Of a stretch of 64,000 nucleotides of DNA, positions 1 to 7,580 are shown in pieces. Origin of the DNA: UBA6049 sp965662345 (GTDB lineage Bacteria > Bacteroidota > Bacteroidia > Flavobacteriales_G > Salibacteraceae); contig CBFIHE010000010.1 of NCBI GenBank assembly GCA_965662345.1, positions 16,847-80,846 of the forward strand, given 5' to 3'. A program made the position numbers and the translations under genes. The notes beneath the pieces were generated by a model. The model was given only the letters and a program-made list of their open reading frames with translations, did not search any database and was not told the DNA's origin. Positions within the stretch are counted from its first letter, which is position 1. Each line of letters opens with the position of its first letter.

Positions 1-1373
1 CACGCTTTTTTGCTCCTGGCCAAGGAGCATACGTGGAGACTTATTTTAATGTAGACGGACAGAGTGTTATTTATGACACCCTCACTTCAGGTTATCAGGC
101 AAGGTTAGAAGCTACCCTTTCTTTTGAGCAAGACAGCGTAATTAAAGATTTCAAGAAATATGAGATTTTGGGTCCCGTTCTCTCAAATCCAGATTCATTC
201 ATTGCTGATTTTATAGATGTACAGCGTTTTATGTTGCCAGATGGAGATTACAGCTTGAACATCGCGTTGCGAGATTTGAATAATACTTCTAAAGGTGTGC
301 AAGCTGCTCAACCATTGAAAATGACTTCTTCTTTTGATGCACTTTTCTTTTCTGATGTACTATTTGTTCAAGAGGCTAGAAAAGCAACGGAACAAGATCT
401 TTTAGTTAAAGCTGGTTACGGCATGATTCCTTATGTATACGACTACTTCCCTACTGCCGTTAACAAGCTCACCTTTTACACAGAGTTGTATAATGTAAAA
501 TCCCTAATGGGTGATACAGGAGCTGTGGTTGTCAAATACTACTTAACAGATTTGGCAAGAAATAGAGCTGTAGATGGATATGGAGGGTATAAGCGATTTG
601 GTTCTCATGAGGTTTGCGTATTATTTGGAAATATGGATATAAGCAGGCTGCCTACGGGAAACTATGCGTTAGACCTAGAAGCACTAGATAAATCAGGAAG
701 CCTTATTGCGTCTCAAAGAGTTTCTTTAGATCGTGTAAATGATAACGTTCAGGCACTAGCCGATGTTACTACCAAATCTGGATCCTTTGAAGACTGGGTA
801 ATGAATATTGGCTCTAGGGATTCTTTACAGCACATGATGATGTGCCTTATTCCTATTGCTGGAAGTGAAGAGCAATTGCTCATTATGAAGCACCGTAAGA
901 ATCCAGACAATAATATTGTTCGTAAAATCATCATTGATTTCTGGTTAGACAGAGATCCTCTAGACCCATGGAGTGAATATCTAGCATATGAAAAGGAGGT
1001 TCAAAAAGCCAATGCTGAATTTAGTACGCAGAACAGTCCTGGCTATGAGTCAGACAGAGGCTTTGTCTACTTAAAATACGGGGCACCTAACACGATGGTA
1101 GAACGAGAAAATGAGCCATCATCTTACCCTTATCACATTTGGCATTACTACAAACACCCGAAGCGTACTGATGCTCGTTATATTTTCTATAACACAGATT
1201 TAGTAACCAATGACTACAGGTTACTCCACTCAAACGTTATAGGTGAGGTAAACAATCCTAGATGGCAACGTGATTTGGAAAGAAGAAACACACCATTTGG
1301 TAATGTAGATGATAAAGCGGCAGATCCTCATTTTGGAGGCTGGAGCGAAGACTTGTTCAATATCCCTAGATAG
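1..1373 (+). CDS. GWxTD domain-containing protein, 5' end outside the window
   Basis: This is the C-terminal part of a GWxTD-domain protein, a family of unknown function common in Bacteroidota. The reading frame is open from base 3; the GTG at position 33 is an internal valine within a segment reading APGQGAYVETYF, so the true start lies upstream of the window. A beta-rich region of about 280 residues is followed by the GWxTD-like domain near the C terminus: FWLDRDPLDPWSEY, then GYESDRGFVYLKYGAP, where the eponymous motif appears as GYESD (Tyr for Trp, Ser for Thr). The protein is probably exported, but the N terminus cannot be seen. The stop lies 2 bp from the stop of the convergent glycosyltransferase gene. 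The family is fairly sure; the role is unknown. Confidence 0.8.
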   Translation, partial: RFFAPGQGAYVETYFNVDGQSVIYDTLTSGYQARLEATLSFEQDSVIKDFKKYEILGPVLSNPDSFIADFIDVQRFMLPDGDYSLNIALRDLNNTSKGVQAAQPLKMTSSFDALFFSDVLFVQEARKATEQDLLVKAGYGMIPYVYDYFPTAVNKLTFYTELYNVKSLMGDTGAVVVKYYLTDLARNRAVDGYGGYKRFGSHEVCVLFGNMDISRLPTGNYALDLEALDKSGSLIASQRVSLDRVNDNVQALADVTTKSGSFEDWVMNIGSRDSLQHMMMCLIPIAGSEEQLLIMKHRKNPDNNIVRKIIIDFWLDRDPLDPWSEYLAYEKEVQKANAEFSTQNSPGYESDRGFVYLKYGAPNTMVERENEPSSYPYHIWHYYKHPKRTDARYIFYNTDLVTNDYRLLHSNVIGEVNNPRWQRDLERRNTPFGNVDDKAADPHFGGWSEDLFNIPR

Positions 1374-1375
1374 AA

Positions 1376-2440
1376 TTAACACCTATCTGTAAAAGGATTC
1401 CAATTCAATTGAGGAAACTTCTTTTTACGTAGAGCAAAGAATTGCCAAACAAGGCTTTTTGGACAGATTCCGTACCTATTTGGCTTTTGGGGTAATTTTT
1501 GAACCTCTTTTCGTTTCGCGAGCCATTTACTAAACTGCCAAACGAAATCTCTATGCGCCTTTACAACGGCAAAACTTGCTTTAGGATTTCCATCTACAGC
1601 CATTTTTACAAAGGCTAAATAGTCTAGTGCAAAACGGAACGGTATTTTCCACCAAAGTTTACCTCCATCACCATTCTTCAAAAGCATGATTAGGTTATTT
1701 CTGTGGTTGCGGTAGATTTTACCTGGACTCCCATATTGAATAACATATCCACCCATGTGATAAATTGTAGAAGCGGGCTGATACATGATTTTGTAGCCTT
1801 GGTTTTTCAGTCTCCACGCAAGATCAATTTCTTCCATATGGGCAAAGAAGTCATTGTCTAACCCTCCAGATTGATGATACAAGTCTGCTTTTATGAATAA
1901 ACACGCCCCAGAGGCCCAAAAAATCTCAGTAATATCATCATATTGTCCTTGATCCTCTTCTACAGCATTCACTAGCCTTCCTCGGCAAAATGGAAAACCC
2001 AAGTAATCAATAAATCCACCAGCAGCACCTGCATATTCAAATTCATTTCGCCTATCAAAACTCATCACTTTGGGTTGTACCGCGGCAATTTGAGGGTCGC
2101 TCTTAAGTAAATCTATACTAGGCTCTAGCCAGCCATCTGAAACTTCTATATCACTGGAAATAAGAACGTAGTATTTGGCTGGTATATTAGGTAGTGATTC
2201 TGAGTACCCACCAGTAAACCCATGATTCTCTTTTATGGTGAACAGATTCACCTCTGGGAAGTGTTTCGTTACATAATCACCCGTTCCGTCTGAAGATGCA
2301 TTGTCTACAAGCCATACAGCATGATTGATATCTTGAGGAGTAGTATCTAATATTTTAGGCAAGAATTGCTTTACTAGCGGTAAGCTATTGTAGCTCAATA
2401 ATACAATGGCTACTTCTGGTATATGAGACTCGTTACTCAA
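1376..2440 (-). CDS. Glycosyltransferase family 2 (rhamnosyltransferase-like)
   Basis: A 354-residue GT-A glycosyltransferase that probably adds a sugar from a nucleotide-sugar donor to a cell-surface glycan. The N terminus has the GT2 pattern VAIVLLSYNS near residue 10, VDNASSDGT near residue 46, and a DxD-like SSDIEV near residue 95; further on, WASGACLFIKAD and HMEEIDLAWRL (the ED-type acceptor motif) are typical of family 2. A hydrophobic stretch near residue 270 may be membrane-associated. The start is a TTG: an in-frame TAA lies four codons upstream with no ATG between. A TATACTTG box (2459-2466, minus strand) sits about 18 nt upstream and fits a -7 element. The acceptor and sugar cannot be told. 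Confidence 0.85.
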   Translation of the reverse strand: MSNESHIPEVAIVLLSYNSLPLVKQFLPKILDTTPQDINHAVWLVDNASSDGTGDYVTKHFPEVNLFTIKENHGFTGGYSESLPNIPAKYYVLISSDIEVSDGWLEPSIDLLKSDPQIAAVQPKVMSFDRRNEFEYAGAAGGFIDYLGFPFCRGRLVNAVEEDQGQYDDITEIFWASGACLFIKADLYHQSGGLDNDFFAHMEEIDLAWRLKNQGYKIMYQPASTIYHMGGYVIQYGSPGKIYRNHRNNLIMLLKNGDGGKLWWKIPFRFALDYLAFVKMAVDGNPKASFAVVKAHRDFVWQFSKWLAKRKEVQKLPQKPNRYGICPKSLVWQFFALRKKKFPQLNWNPFTDRC

Positions 2441-2504
2441 AGCATCTATTTAGGCCCGCAAGTATACGCAATTCAACTCGAGCTTAGAATAACCTAACAA
2501 TTCC

Positions 2505-2512
2505 TAGATTTG
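2505..2512 (+). promoter_or_regulatory. -7 promoter box of the cupin gene
   Basis: TAGATTTG matches the Bacteroidota -7 consensus TAnnTTTG in full and ends 5 nt before the ATG at 2518, which predicts a leaderless or near-leaderless transcript. No TTTG is seen at the expected -33 spacing. Confidence 0.5.
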
Positions 2513-2517
2513 AGATA

Positions 2518-2934
2518 ATGAAAAACTACAGTATTCTTTTATTCTTTACCCTGTTCACAAGCTGCCTATACAGCCAGCAGTTTAAATCAGACTCATTAAC
2601 TCCCCCACTTCATTATAACAACATACATGTTGAACCCTTAGCTACCACTGATGATGCCACATCTTTTGTCATTTGGGTAAAGAGCGATGTACAAGCTCAT
2701 CTACACGAATATCATACGGAGCATGTTTATATAATTGAAGGAAATGGAATAATGCTTCTAGGAGATGATACCATTAACATTTCACCCAAAGACATTATCG
2801 CTATTCCGCCTGGCACTACTCATGCTGCAATCAACAAAGGAAGTATGCCTCTAAAAGTACTAAGTATTCAAGCTCCAGAGTTCAAAGGAGAAGACAGGCA
2901 GTTTGTTCCTGTACCTGGATGGAGTACTGAATGA
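2518..2934 (+). CDS. Secreted cupin-domain protein
   Basis: A 138-residue exported single-domain cupin. The N terminus is a signal peptide (Lys then a Leu/Phe-rich core) ending in FTSCLYSQQ, which could be cut as a lipoprotein at Cys16 or by signal peptidase I a few residues later. The cupin fold shows in motif 1 around residues 60-78 (HLHEYHTEHVYIIEGNG, supplying His and Glu metal ligands) and motif 2 near residues 98-107 (PPGTTHAAIN, with the last metal His). The substrate is unknown; small secreted cupins bind a metal and either catalyse simple reactions or bind small molecules. It stands alone, upstream of HU on the same strand. Confidence 0.8.
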   Translation: MKNYSILLFFTLFTSCLYSQQFKSDSLTPPLHYNNIHVEPLATTDDATSFVIWVKSDVQAHLHEYHTEHVYIIEGNGIMLLGDDTINISPKDIIAIPPGTTHAAINKGSMPLKVLSIQAPEFKGEDRQFVPVPGWSTE

Positions 2935-3072
2935 GCTAATCATCTGCTAAAACCCAGTAATAACGTCATTTTCACGATAATTTAGCCGTCTTTATTCACA
3001 ATCGACTGGTTTTATTAACAAAATGTGGTGTTTTGAGCTGTAACCCTTTGCTGGCGAGTGATTTCATCTAAA

Positions 3073-3105
3073 TTTGAAAAAGGTATCAAAATGGTGCCTT
3101 ATTTG
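3073..3105 (+). promoter_or_regulatory. Candidate promoter of the HU gene
   Basis: A TTTG at 3073-3076 is separated by 21 nt from CTTATTTG (3098-3105), which matches the TTTG half but not the TA of the -7 consensus. The predicted transcript would begin about 17 nt before the HU start codon. Confidence 0.35.
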
Positions 3106-3127
3106 TTTAATCTAATTTTAATCTAAA

Positions 3128-3400
3128 ATGAACAAAGCAGAATTGATCGATGCGATCGCAGACGGAGCAGAATTGTCTAAAGCTGATGCTAAAAAAGCAT
3201 TAGACTCTATGATTGGAGCAACTACAGGCGCATTGAAAAAAGGAGACCGTGTTTCTCTAGTAGGTTTTGGTTCTTTCTCTGTATCTAAGCGTAAAGCTCG
3301 TACAGGTCGTAACCCACAAACAGGTAAAGAAATTCAAATTGCAGCTAAGAACGTAGTTAAGTTCAAAGCAGGTGCTGAGCTTTCTGACTCTGTAAACTAA
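3128..3400 (+). CDS. hup: DNA-binding protein HU
   Basis: A 90-residue HU/IHF-family nucleoid protein that bends DNA as a dimer and helps organise the chromosome, replication and repair. The whole protein matches the family: the N-terminal helices MNKAELIDAIA and LSKADAKKALD, the core GDRVSLVGFGSFSV (residues 40-53), and the beta-arm tip RNPQTG (near residue 61) whose proline inserts between base pairs. Length is exactly usual for HU. It is monocistronic, with a candidate promoter upstream and a strong terminator immediately after. Which HU paralogue it is in this genome cannot be told. Confidence 0.96.
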   Translation: MNKAELIDAIADGAELSKADAKKALDSMIGATTGALKKGDRVSLVGFGSFSVSKRKARTGRNPQTGKEIQIAAKNVVKFKAGAELSDSVN

Positions 3401-3421
3401 TTTTGGTAGTAATACCATAAT

Positions 3422-3452
3422 AAAGCCTTGAGCGTTGCTCAAGGCTTTTTTT
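3422..3452 (+). terminator. Rho-independent terminator after HU
   Basis: A 12-bp near-perfect hairpin (arms AAAGCCTTGAGC and GCTCAAGGCTTT, loop GTT) is followed by a run of seven Ts, 20 nt after the HU stop codon. Confidence 0.92.
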
Positions 3453-3460
3453 ATGCCTAA

Positions 3461-4117
3461 TCAGGGTGATAATCGTTTCAATATCCAGTCTCCTGATTCT
3501 TTTTTCTCATATACTATTCTGTCATGCAATCGCGCAAGTCTCCCCTGCCAAAACTCTGCACGCGAAACCTGAATAATGTAACCTCCCCAGTGCGGTGGTC
3601 GAGGTACATCTTGTTCTTTATATTTTTCTTCGAAATCCTCAAACTTTTTCTTGAGCGCATCTCGGTCTGGTATTTCACTGCTTTGCTCACTTGCCCAAGC
3701 ACCAATACGACTATCTCGTGGCCTTGAGGCAAAATATGCGTCAGACTCCGCATCACTTACCTTACTAACTTTACCCTCTAACCTTACTTGACGCTCAAGT
3801 TCAGGCCAATATATATTCACGCAAACATTTGGATTTGCATCAATATCTTCTCCTTTTTGGCTGTTGTAATTGGTGTAAAACAGAATTCCTAAATCTGTAA
3901 GGCCCCTAGAGTAAACCACTCTAGAACTAGGCTTACCATTTGCATTGACTGTACTAACTGTCATTGCTTTAGGGTCTGGAACTTGAGCGCCTACAGCTTC
4001 TTCAAACCAGTTGGCATATTGTTCTAGCGGGTTAGCAGCAACTGTAGACTCGTTCAACTCGCCTTTGGTGAAGTCATGTCTAATTTGATTGAGGTAATTA
4101 GAAACTTCTTCAATCAT
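3461..4117 (-). CDS. pdxH: Pyridoxamine/pyridoxine 5'-phosphate oxidase
   Basis: A 218-residue FMN-dependent oxidase that makes pyridoxal 5'-phosphate (PLP) from pyridoxine or pyridoxamine 5'-phosphate in the cytoplasm. The family signature EFWQGRLARLHDR lies at residues 188-200. FMN-binding segments include SSRVVYSRGL and FYTNYNSQKG, and SRIGAWASEQS is also characteristic. Length is normal. It lies 33 bp downstream of a PLP-dependent aminotransferase on the same strand, so both are probably cotranscribed: a cofactor-making enzyme next to one of its users. The assignment is secure. Confidence 0.95.
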   Translation of the reverse strand: MIEEVSNYLNQIRHDFTKGELNESTVAANPLEQYANWFEEAVGAQVPDPKAMTVSTVNANGKPSSRVVYSRGLTDLGILFYTNYNSQKGEDIDANPNVCVNIYWPELERQVRLEGKVSKVSDAESDAYFASRPRDSRIGAWASEQSSEIPDRDALKKKFEDFEEKYKEQDVPRPPHWGGYIIQVSRAEFWQGRLARLHDRIVYEKKESGDWILKRLSP

Positions 4118-4150
4118 ATAAAATCAATTTTCGTTTACTGAGATAACAAA

Positions 4151-5320
4151 CTAAACCGCTTGTGGTTTTGAGGCGTACACTCCCTGCATCGTTTCTTTGA
4201 TGATGTGCACTACTCTGTTTAAATCTTCTTTGACAAGATTACTGCCACTTGGTAGGCATAGTCCATTTTTGAACAGCTCCTCGGCTACACTTTCACCGTA
4301 ATATGGATATTCTTTGAAAACAGGTTGCATATGAAGCGGCTTCCACAAAGGTCTTGATTCAATATTCTTAGCGTCTAAAGCTACACGTAAATGCTCCCTA
4401 TTAATTCCTCCCGTTTCTTCAGGATTAACCTGAATATTAGTTAACCATCTATTGCTATAATGACCATATGGTTCATGTAAGAATGAAATACCAGGCAGTC
4501 CTTCTAAATGCTCTCTGTAAAAATCGTGATTTGCCCTACGTTGCAATACTCGCTTTGGCAAAACTTCTATCTGCCCAATTCCTATAGCCGCACTAATATT
4601 ACTCATGCGGTAGTTATATCCTATGTGACTATGTTGGTAATGTGGAGCGTTATCTTTTGCTTGTGTGCTTAAAAACCTAGCGTGTTCTACTAAATGCCAG
4701 TCATTGCTAAGCAATGCTCCACCTCCAGAGGTTGTAATAATCTTATTTCCATTGAAAGATACTACAGCCATTCTTCCAAAACTACCGCAGCGCTTGCCTA
4801 AATAAGTACTCCCAACAGCTTCGGCAGCATCTTCTATTAGAGCCACATCAAACTCTTCTGCTATTTGCTCCAGTTCACCCATTTTGGCTGGCATACCATA
4901 TAAGTGTACAGCAATTATTGCTTTCACACTCTTACCTTGTTCTTTCAAGTCTTGAAGCGCTTCTTGCACTTTTTCAGGATCCAAATTCCATGTTTCTTCT
5001 TCCGAATCTATAAAGACTGGAGTTGCCCCTAGATATACGATGGGATTAGCACTCGCTGCAAATGTTATACTCTGACACAATACGTGGTCATTCTCACCCA
5101 CACCAAGATTAATTAAAGCCAAATGAAGTGCGGCTGTACCACTCTGCAAGACAGCTGCTGCATTCACATGAAAGTAAGATTTAATCGATTGCTCAAATTT
5201 GGTAATTGCTGGTCCTGCTGGGGCAATCCAATTTGAATCGAAAGCTTCTGTAACGTATTTAAACTCGTTATCTCCTATGTGGGGAGATGAAAGCCAGATG
5301 CGATTTTCTTCGTTGCTCAA
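4151..5320 (-). CDS. DegT/DnrJ/EryC1/StrS family sugar aminotransferase
   Basis: A 389-residue fold-type I PLP enzyme of the DegT/DnrJ/EryC1/StrS family, which transfers an amino group, usually from glutamate, to a keto-sugar nucleotide for surface polysaccharide or glycoprotein glycans. Residues 160-167 (ALIEDAAE) hold the Asp that contacts the PLP ring nitrogen, and the Schiff-base lysine is Lys193 in FNGNKIITTSGGG. The start is TTG: an in-frame TAA lies five codons upstream with no ATG, and a -7 box lies 15 nt before. The same strand continues into pdxH. The sugar is not identifiable; a glycosyltransferase gene lies 2.9 kb away. Confidence 0.9.
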   Translation of the reverse strand: MSNEENRIWLSSPHIGDNEFKYVTEAFDSNWIAPAGPAITKFEQSIKSYFHVNAAAVLQSGTAALHLALINLGVGENDHVLCQSITFAASANPIVYLGATPVFIDSEEETWNLDPEKVQEALQDLKEQGKSVKAIIAVHLYGMPAKMGELEQIAEEFDVALIEDAAEAVGSTYLGKRCGSFGRMAVVSFNGNKIITTSGGGALLSNDWHLVEHARFLSTQAKDNAPHYQHSHIGYNYRMSNISAAIGIGQIEVLPKRVLQRRANHDFYREHLEGLPGISFLHEPYGHYSNRWLTNIQVNPEETGGINREHLRVALDAKNIESRPLWKPLHMQPVFKEYPYYGESVAEELFKNGLCLPSGSNLVKEDLNRVVHIIKETMQGVYASKPQAV

Positions 5321-5335
5321 GGGGGTGATTTTTTA

Positions 5336-5343
5336 CGAATGTA
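5336..5343 (-). promoter_or_regulatory. -7 promoter box of the aminotransferase-pdxH operon
   Basis: On the minus strand TACATTCG fits the TAnnTTCG variant and ends 15 nt before the TTG start codon, supporting that start. No -33 TTTG is evident. Confidence 0.4.
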
Positions 5344-5405
5344 CAGCATAAACTTAATCAAGTACAATCTCCTATCAAAATCAAAGGATAAAAACAAGTC
5401 CTAAT

Positions 5406-5413
5406 TACCTTTG
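5406..5413 (+). promoter_or_regulatory. -7 promoter box of the SUI1-like gene
   Basis: TACCTTTG is a perfect match to TAnnTTTG and ends 5 nt before the ATG at 5419, so transcription would start at or beside the start codon (leaderless). Confidence 0.55.
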
Positions 5414-5418
5414 CACCT

Positions 5419-5757
5419 ATGAGTAAGAAGAATAGAAAAAACGTTGTGTACAGTACCAATCCTGATTTTGGTTATGAATACGATTCGAATGAAGTTGAAG
5501 AAACACTTCCACCAAGTGAGCAAACGCTTGAGCTTTATATAGACAGGAAGCAACGCAAGGGCAAAGCTGTAACCCTAATTAAGGGATTTGTAGGCACTCC
5601 AGAAGATTTAAAAGATCTTGAAAAACTGCTAAAAGCAAAGTGTGGCGTAGGTGGATCATCTAAAAATGGAGAAATTATTATCCAAGGTGAGGTCAGAGAT
5701 AAGGTTAATGAGATTCTCAAAGAGAAAGGGTATGCCACAAAAAAAGTAGGCGGTTAA
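5419..5757 (+). CDS. SUI1/eIF1-like translation initiation factor (YciH type)
   Basis: A 112-residue member of the SUI1/eIF1/YciH family, ribosome-binding proteins thought to influence initiation fidelity. The N-terminal 35 residues are acidic and probably flexible; the eIF1-like fold follows, with LYIDRKQRKGKAVTLIKGF (near residues 39-57) and GVGGSSKNGEIIIQGE (near residues 76-91), the conserved glycine/lysine loop of the family. Monocistronic, with a -7 box directly before the ATG. The role of the bacterial protein is not well established. Family assignment is firm. Confidence 0.9.
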   Translation: MSKKNRKNVVYSTNPDFGYEYDSNEVEETLPPSEQTLELYIDRKQRKGKAVTLIKGFVGTPEDLKDLEKLLKAKCGVGGSSKNGEIIIQGEVRDKVNEILKEKGYATKKVGG

Positions 5758-5758
5758 A

Positions 5759-5974
5759 CTATGAGCACGAATAACCTTCACGCTCTTTGCTGTCCACTTC
5801 ATCTTTATTGGACGTGCAAAAATCTTCAGAATCATCTATGTATTCAATTTCATTTACTCCGTCATTGTCTTTATCTACTTCTACTGGAATTTTCCGAGTA
5901 CACTCGTAGCATTTAGAACAAGAACTAAGAAGCAACAGAGTAAAAGGAAAGAGAATTAAAATTAGCTTTTTCAT
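5759..5974 (-). CDS. Small cysteine-rich lipoprotein, unknown function
   Basis: A 71-residue predicted lipoprotein. The leader is MKKLILILFPF with a Leu-rich core and the lipobox LLSSC (Cys19). The mature part has a CxxCxxC pattern (SCSKCYECTR) right at the lipid-anchored Cys, an acidic middle with a DxDxDG-like KDNDGVNE stretch that could bind calcium, and further cysteines near the C terminus. I do not recognise the family. The stop is 1 bp from the stop of the convergent SUI1-like gene, and a TAATTTTG box lies upstream. Confidence 0.65.
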   Translation of the reverse strand: MKKLILILFPFTLLLLSSCSKCYECTRKIPVEVDKDNDGVNEIEYIDDSEDFCTSNKDEVDSKEREGYSCS

Positions 5975-5992
5975 TTTTCACGAATTGATGTC

Positions 5993-6000
5993 CAAAATTA
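5993..6000 (-). promoter_or_regulatory. -7 promoter box of the small lipoprotein gene
   Basis: On the minus strand TAATTTTG matches TAnnTTTG and ends 18 nt before the ATG at 5974. Confidence 0.4.
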
Positions 6001-6007
6001 ATGCCAA

Positions 6008-6463
6008 ATGAGATACTTCGCTTTACTGATTGTTAGTCTAATTGCAATTTCATGCACTGAAAATAGAATGAATAACTTGCTTTGGCTACAAGGTAACTGG
6101 ATCAGGACGTATGGCATTACCACCAATCAACTCAAGTGGACCTATGAAAACGACACGCTGAGATGTGTATCTTATTTCAGCACTGTAGGTGATACTAGTA
6201 TAATGCAAACCACTAAAATTTATCAAGGAGAAAATGACTTGGCTCTTCAGCTTAACTCTACTGACAATCCGTACCCCATGAACTATGAGGTTATTGCACA
6301 AGCCGAAAACAAAATAGAATTTAAAAGCGTTCAACCCTACTTTCCAGAAATCATCACCTATACACTATCAGAAGATACATTAAACATGCTTCTAGCAGGC
6401 AGGACACAAGGAATGAATAACCAAGTAGAGTTTGCTTTCTCTAGAGCTTCTAACCCGTTGTAG
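6008..6463 (+). CDS. Lipoprotein resembling the DUF6265 family
   Basis: A 151-residue predicted lipoprotein of unknown function. The leader MRYFALLIVSLIAISC gives a lipobox AISC (Cys16). The mature part reads NNLLWLQGNWIRTYG and then LKWTYENDTLRC, a lipocalin-like beta layout reminiscent of DUF6265 (WLaGxW, E/K-x-W). The remaining sequence is beta-rich with no catalytic motif. Its 3' end overlaps the end of convergent bshA by 14 bp. The family call is tentative. Confidence 0.65.
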   Translation: MRYFALLIVSLIAISCTENRMNNLLWLQGNWIRTYGITTNQLKWTYENDTLRCVSYFSTVGDTSIMQTTKIYQGENDLALQLNSTDNPYPMNYEVIAQAENKIEFKSVQPYFPEIITYTLSEDTLNMLLAGRTQGMNNQVEFAFSRASNPL

Positions 6464-7580
6464 CGGCAGATATCTCTAGATACAACTCTTCGTACTGCGG
6501 AAGTATCTCTGATAAATCAAAGCGCTTAGCTTGGTGGTAAGCCTTTAGAGACATTTCATTGTAAGCATTTTTGTCTGAAAGCAGTTCAACGGCATGTTTT
6601 GTCATAGATTCAACGTCTCCTACTTGAGTAATAAACCCAGTTTCACCGTGTATATTTACTTCTGGAATACCACCCGCATTCGTGGATATTACAGGCACTT
6701 TTCCAGCCATCGCTTCCAGTGCTACTAAACCAAAGCTCTCTGATTCTGATGTGAGTAGAAATAAGTCTGATGCGCATAGAACCCGTTCTACTTCGGTTGT
6801 TTTACCAAGGTAAATCAAGTCTTTCTTAACGCCTAACTCTTCAGCCAACGACTCAGCTTTTTGACGGTCTGGACCATCTCCTACTAAAACAAGTTTTGAA
6901 GGTGTCTCTTTATGAATACCTGCAAAAACCTTTATGACATCCTGGGTACGCTTTAACTTTCTGAAATTACTAATGTGGGTGATTATTCTTTCACCATTTG
7001 GCGCCAAGTTGGCTTTAGCACATTGCCTGTTCCCTGAGTATAGCTCAATATCTATAAAATTCGGAATGACGCGTATATCTTTCCTGCAATCAAAAAAATC
7101 GAACGTCTCGTTTTTCAGACTCTCAGAAACAGATGTTACACAATCACTGTGGTTAATGCTAAATTCTACAGCTCGCTTGTAGGAAGGATTTTTTCCTACC
7201 AACGTAATATCAGTACCGTGCAAGGTAGTAATTATAGGTATTTCAATCCTTTTATCTTTAAGCATCTGCTTAGCCATGAAAGCGGCAAAAGCATGAGGAA
7301 TGGCATAGTGAACATGTAGTACATCTAACTTTCTAGACTCTGCAATATCTGCCATTTTAGTAGAGAGAGCCAGTTCATAAGGCTGGTAATCAAACAATGG
7401 ATAATCATGCACATTTACTTCATGGTAATAAATGTTTGGGTCCAAAATATCTAATCTTACGGGCTGATTGTACGTAATAAAGTGAAGCATATGCCCCTTT
7501 TTTGCTAAAGCATTCCCCAACTCAGTAGCCACTACTCCAGACCCACCGTATGTGGGATAACAAACTATTCCTATATTCAT
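6450..7580 (-). CDS. bshA: N-acetyl-alpha-D-glucosaminyl L-malate synthase
   Basis: A 376-residue GT4 glycosyltransferase matching BshA, which joins GlcNAc from UDP-GlcNAc to L-malate, the first step of bacillithiol synthesis. Visible hallmarks are the glycine-rich start CYPTYGGSGVVATELG (residues 7-22), HVHYAIPHA near residue 94, TTLHGTDITLVG near residue 123, and the GT4 donor site ESESFGLVALEAMAGKVPV near residue 280, which holds the E(x7)E motif. The start overlaps the end of the upstream GH3 gene by 4 bp (ATGA), so the two are translationally coupled. Other bacillithiol genes are not in the window. Confidence 0.93.
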   Translation of the reverse strand: MNIGIVCYPTYGGSGVVATELGNALAKKGHMLHFITYNQPVRLDILDPNIYYHEVNVHDYPLFDYQPYELALSTKMADIAESRKLDVLHVHYAIPHAFAAFMAKQMLKDKRIEIPIITTLHGTDITLVGKNPSYKRAVEFSINHSDCVTSVSESLKNETFDFFDCRKDIRVIPNFIDIELYSGNRQCAKANLAPNGERIITHISNFRKLKRTQDVIKVFAGIHKETPSKLVLVGDGPDRQKAESLAEELGVKKDLIYLGKTTEVERVLCASDLFLLTSESESFGLVALEAMAGKVPVISTNAGGIPEVNIHGETGFITQVGDVESMTKHAVELLSDKNAYNEMSLKAYHQAKRFDLSEILPQYEELYLEISAATTG

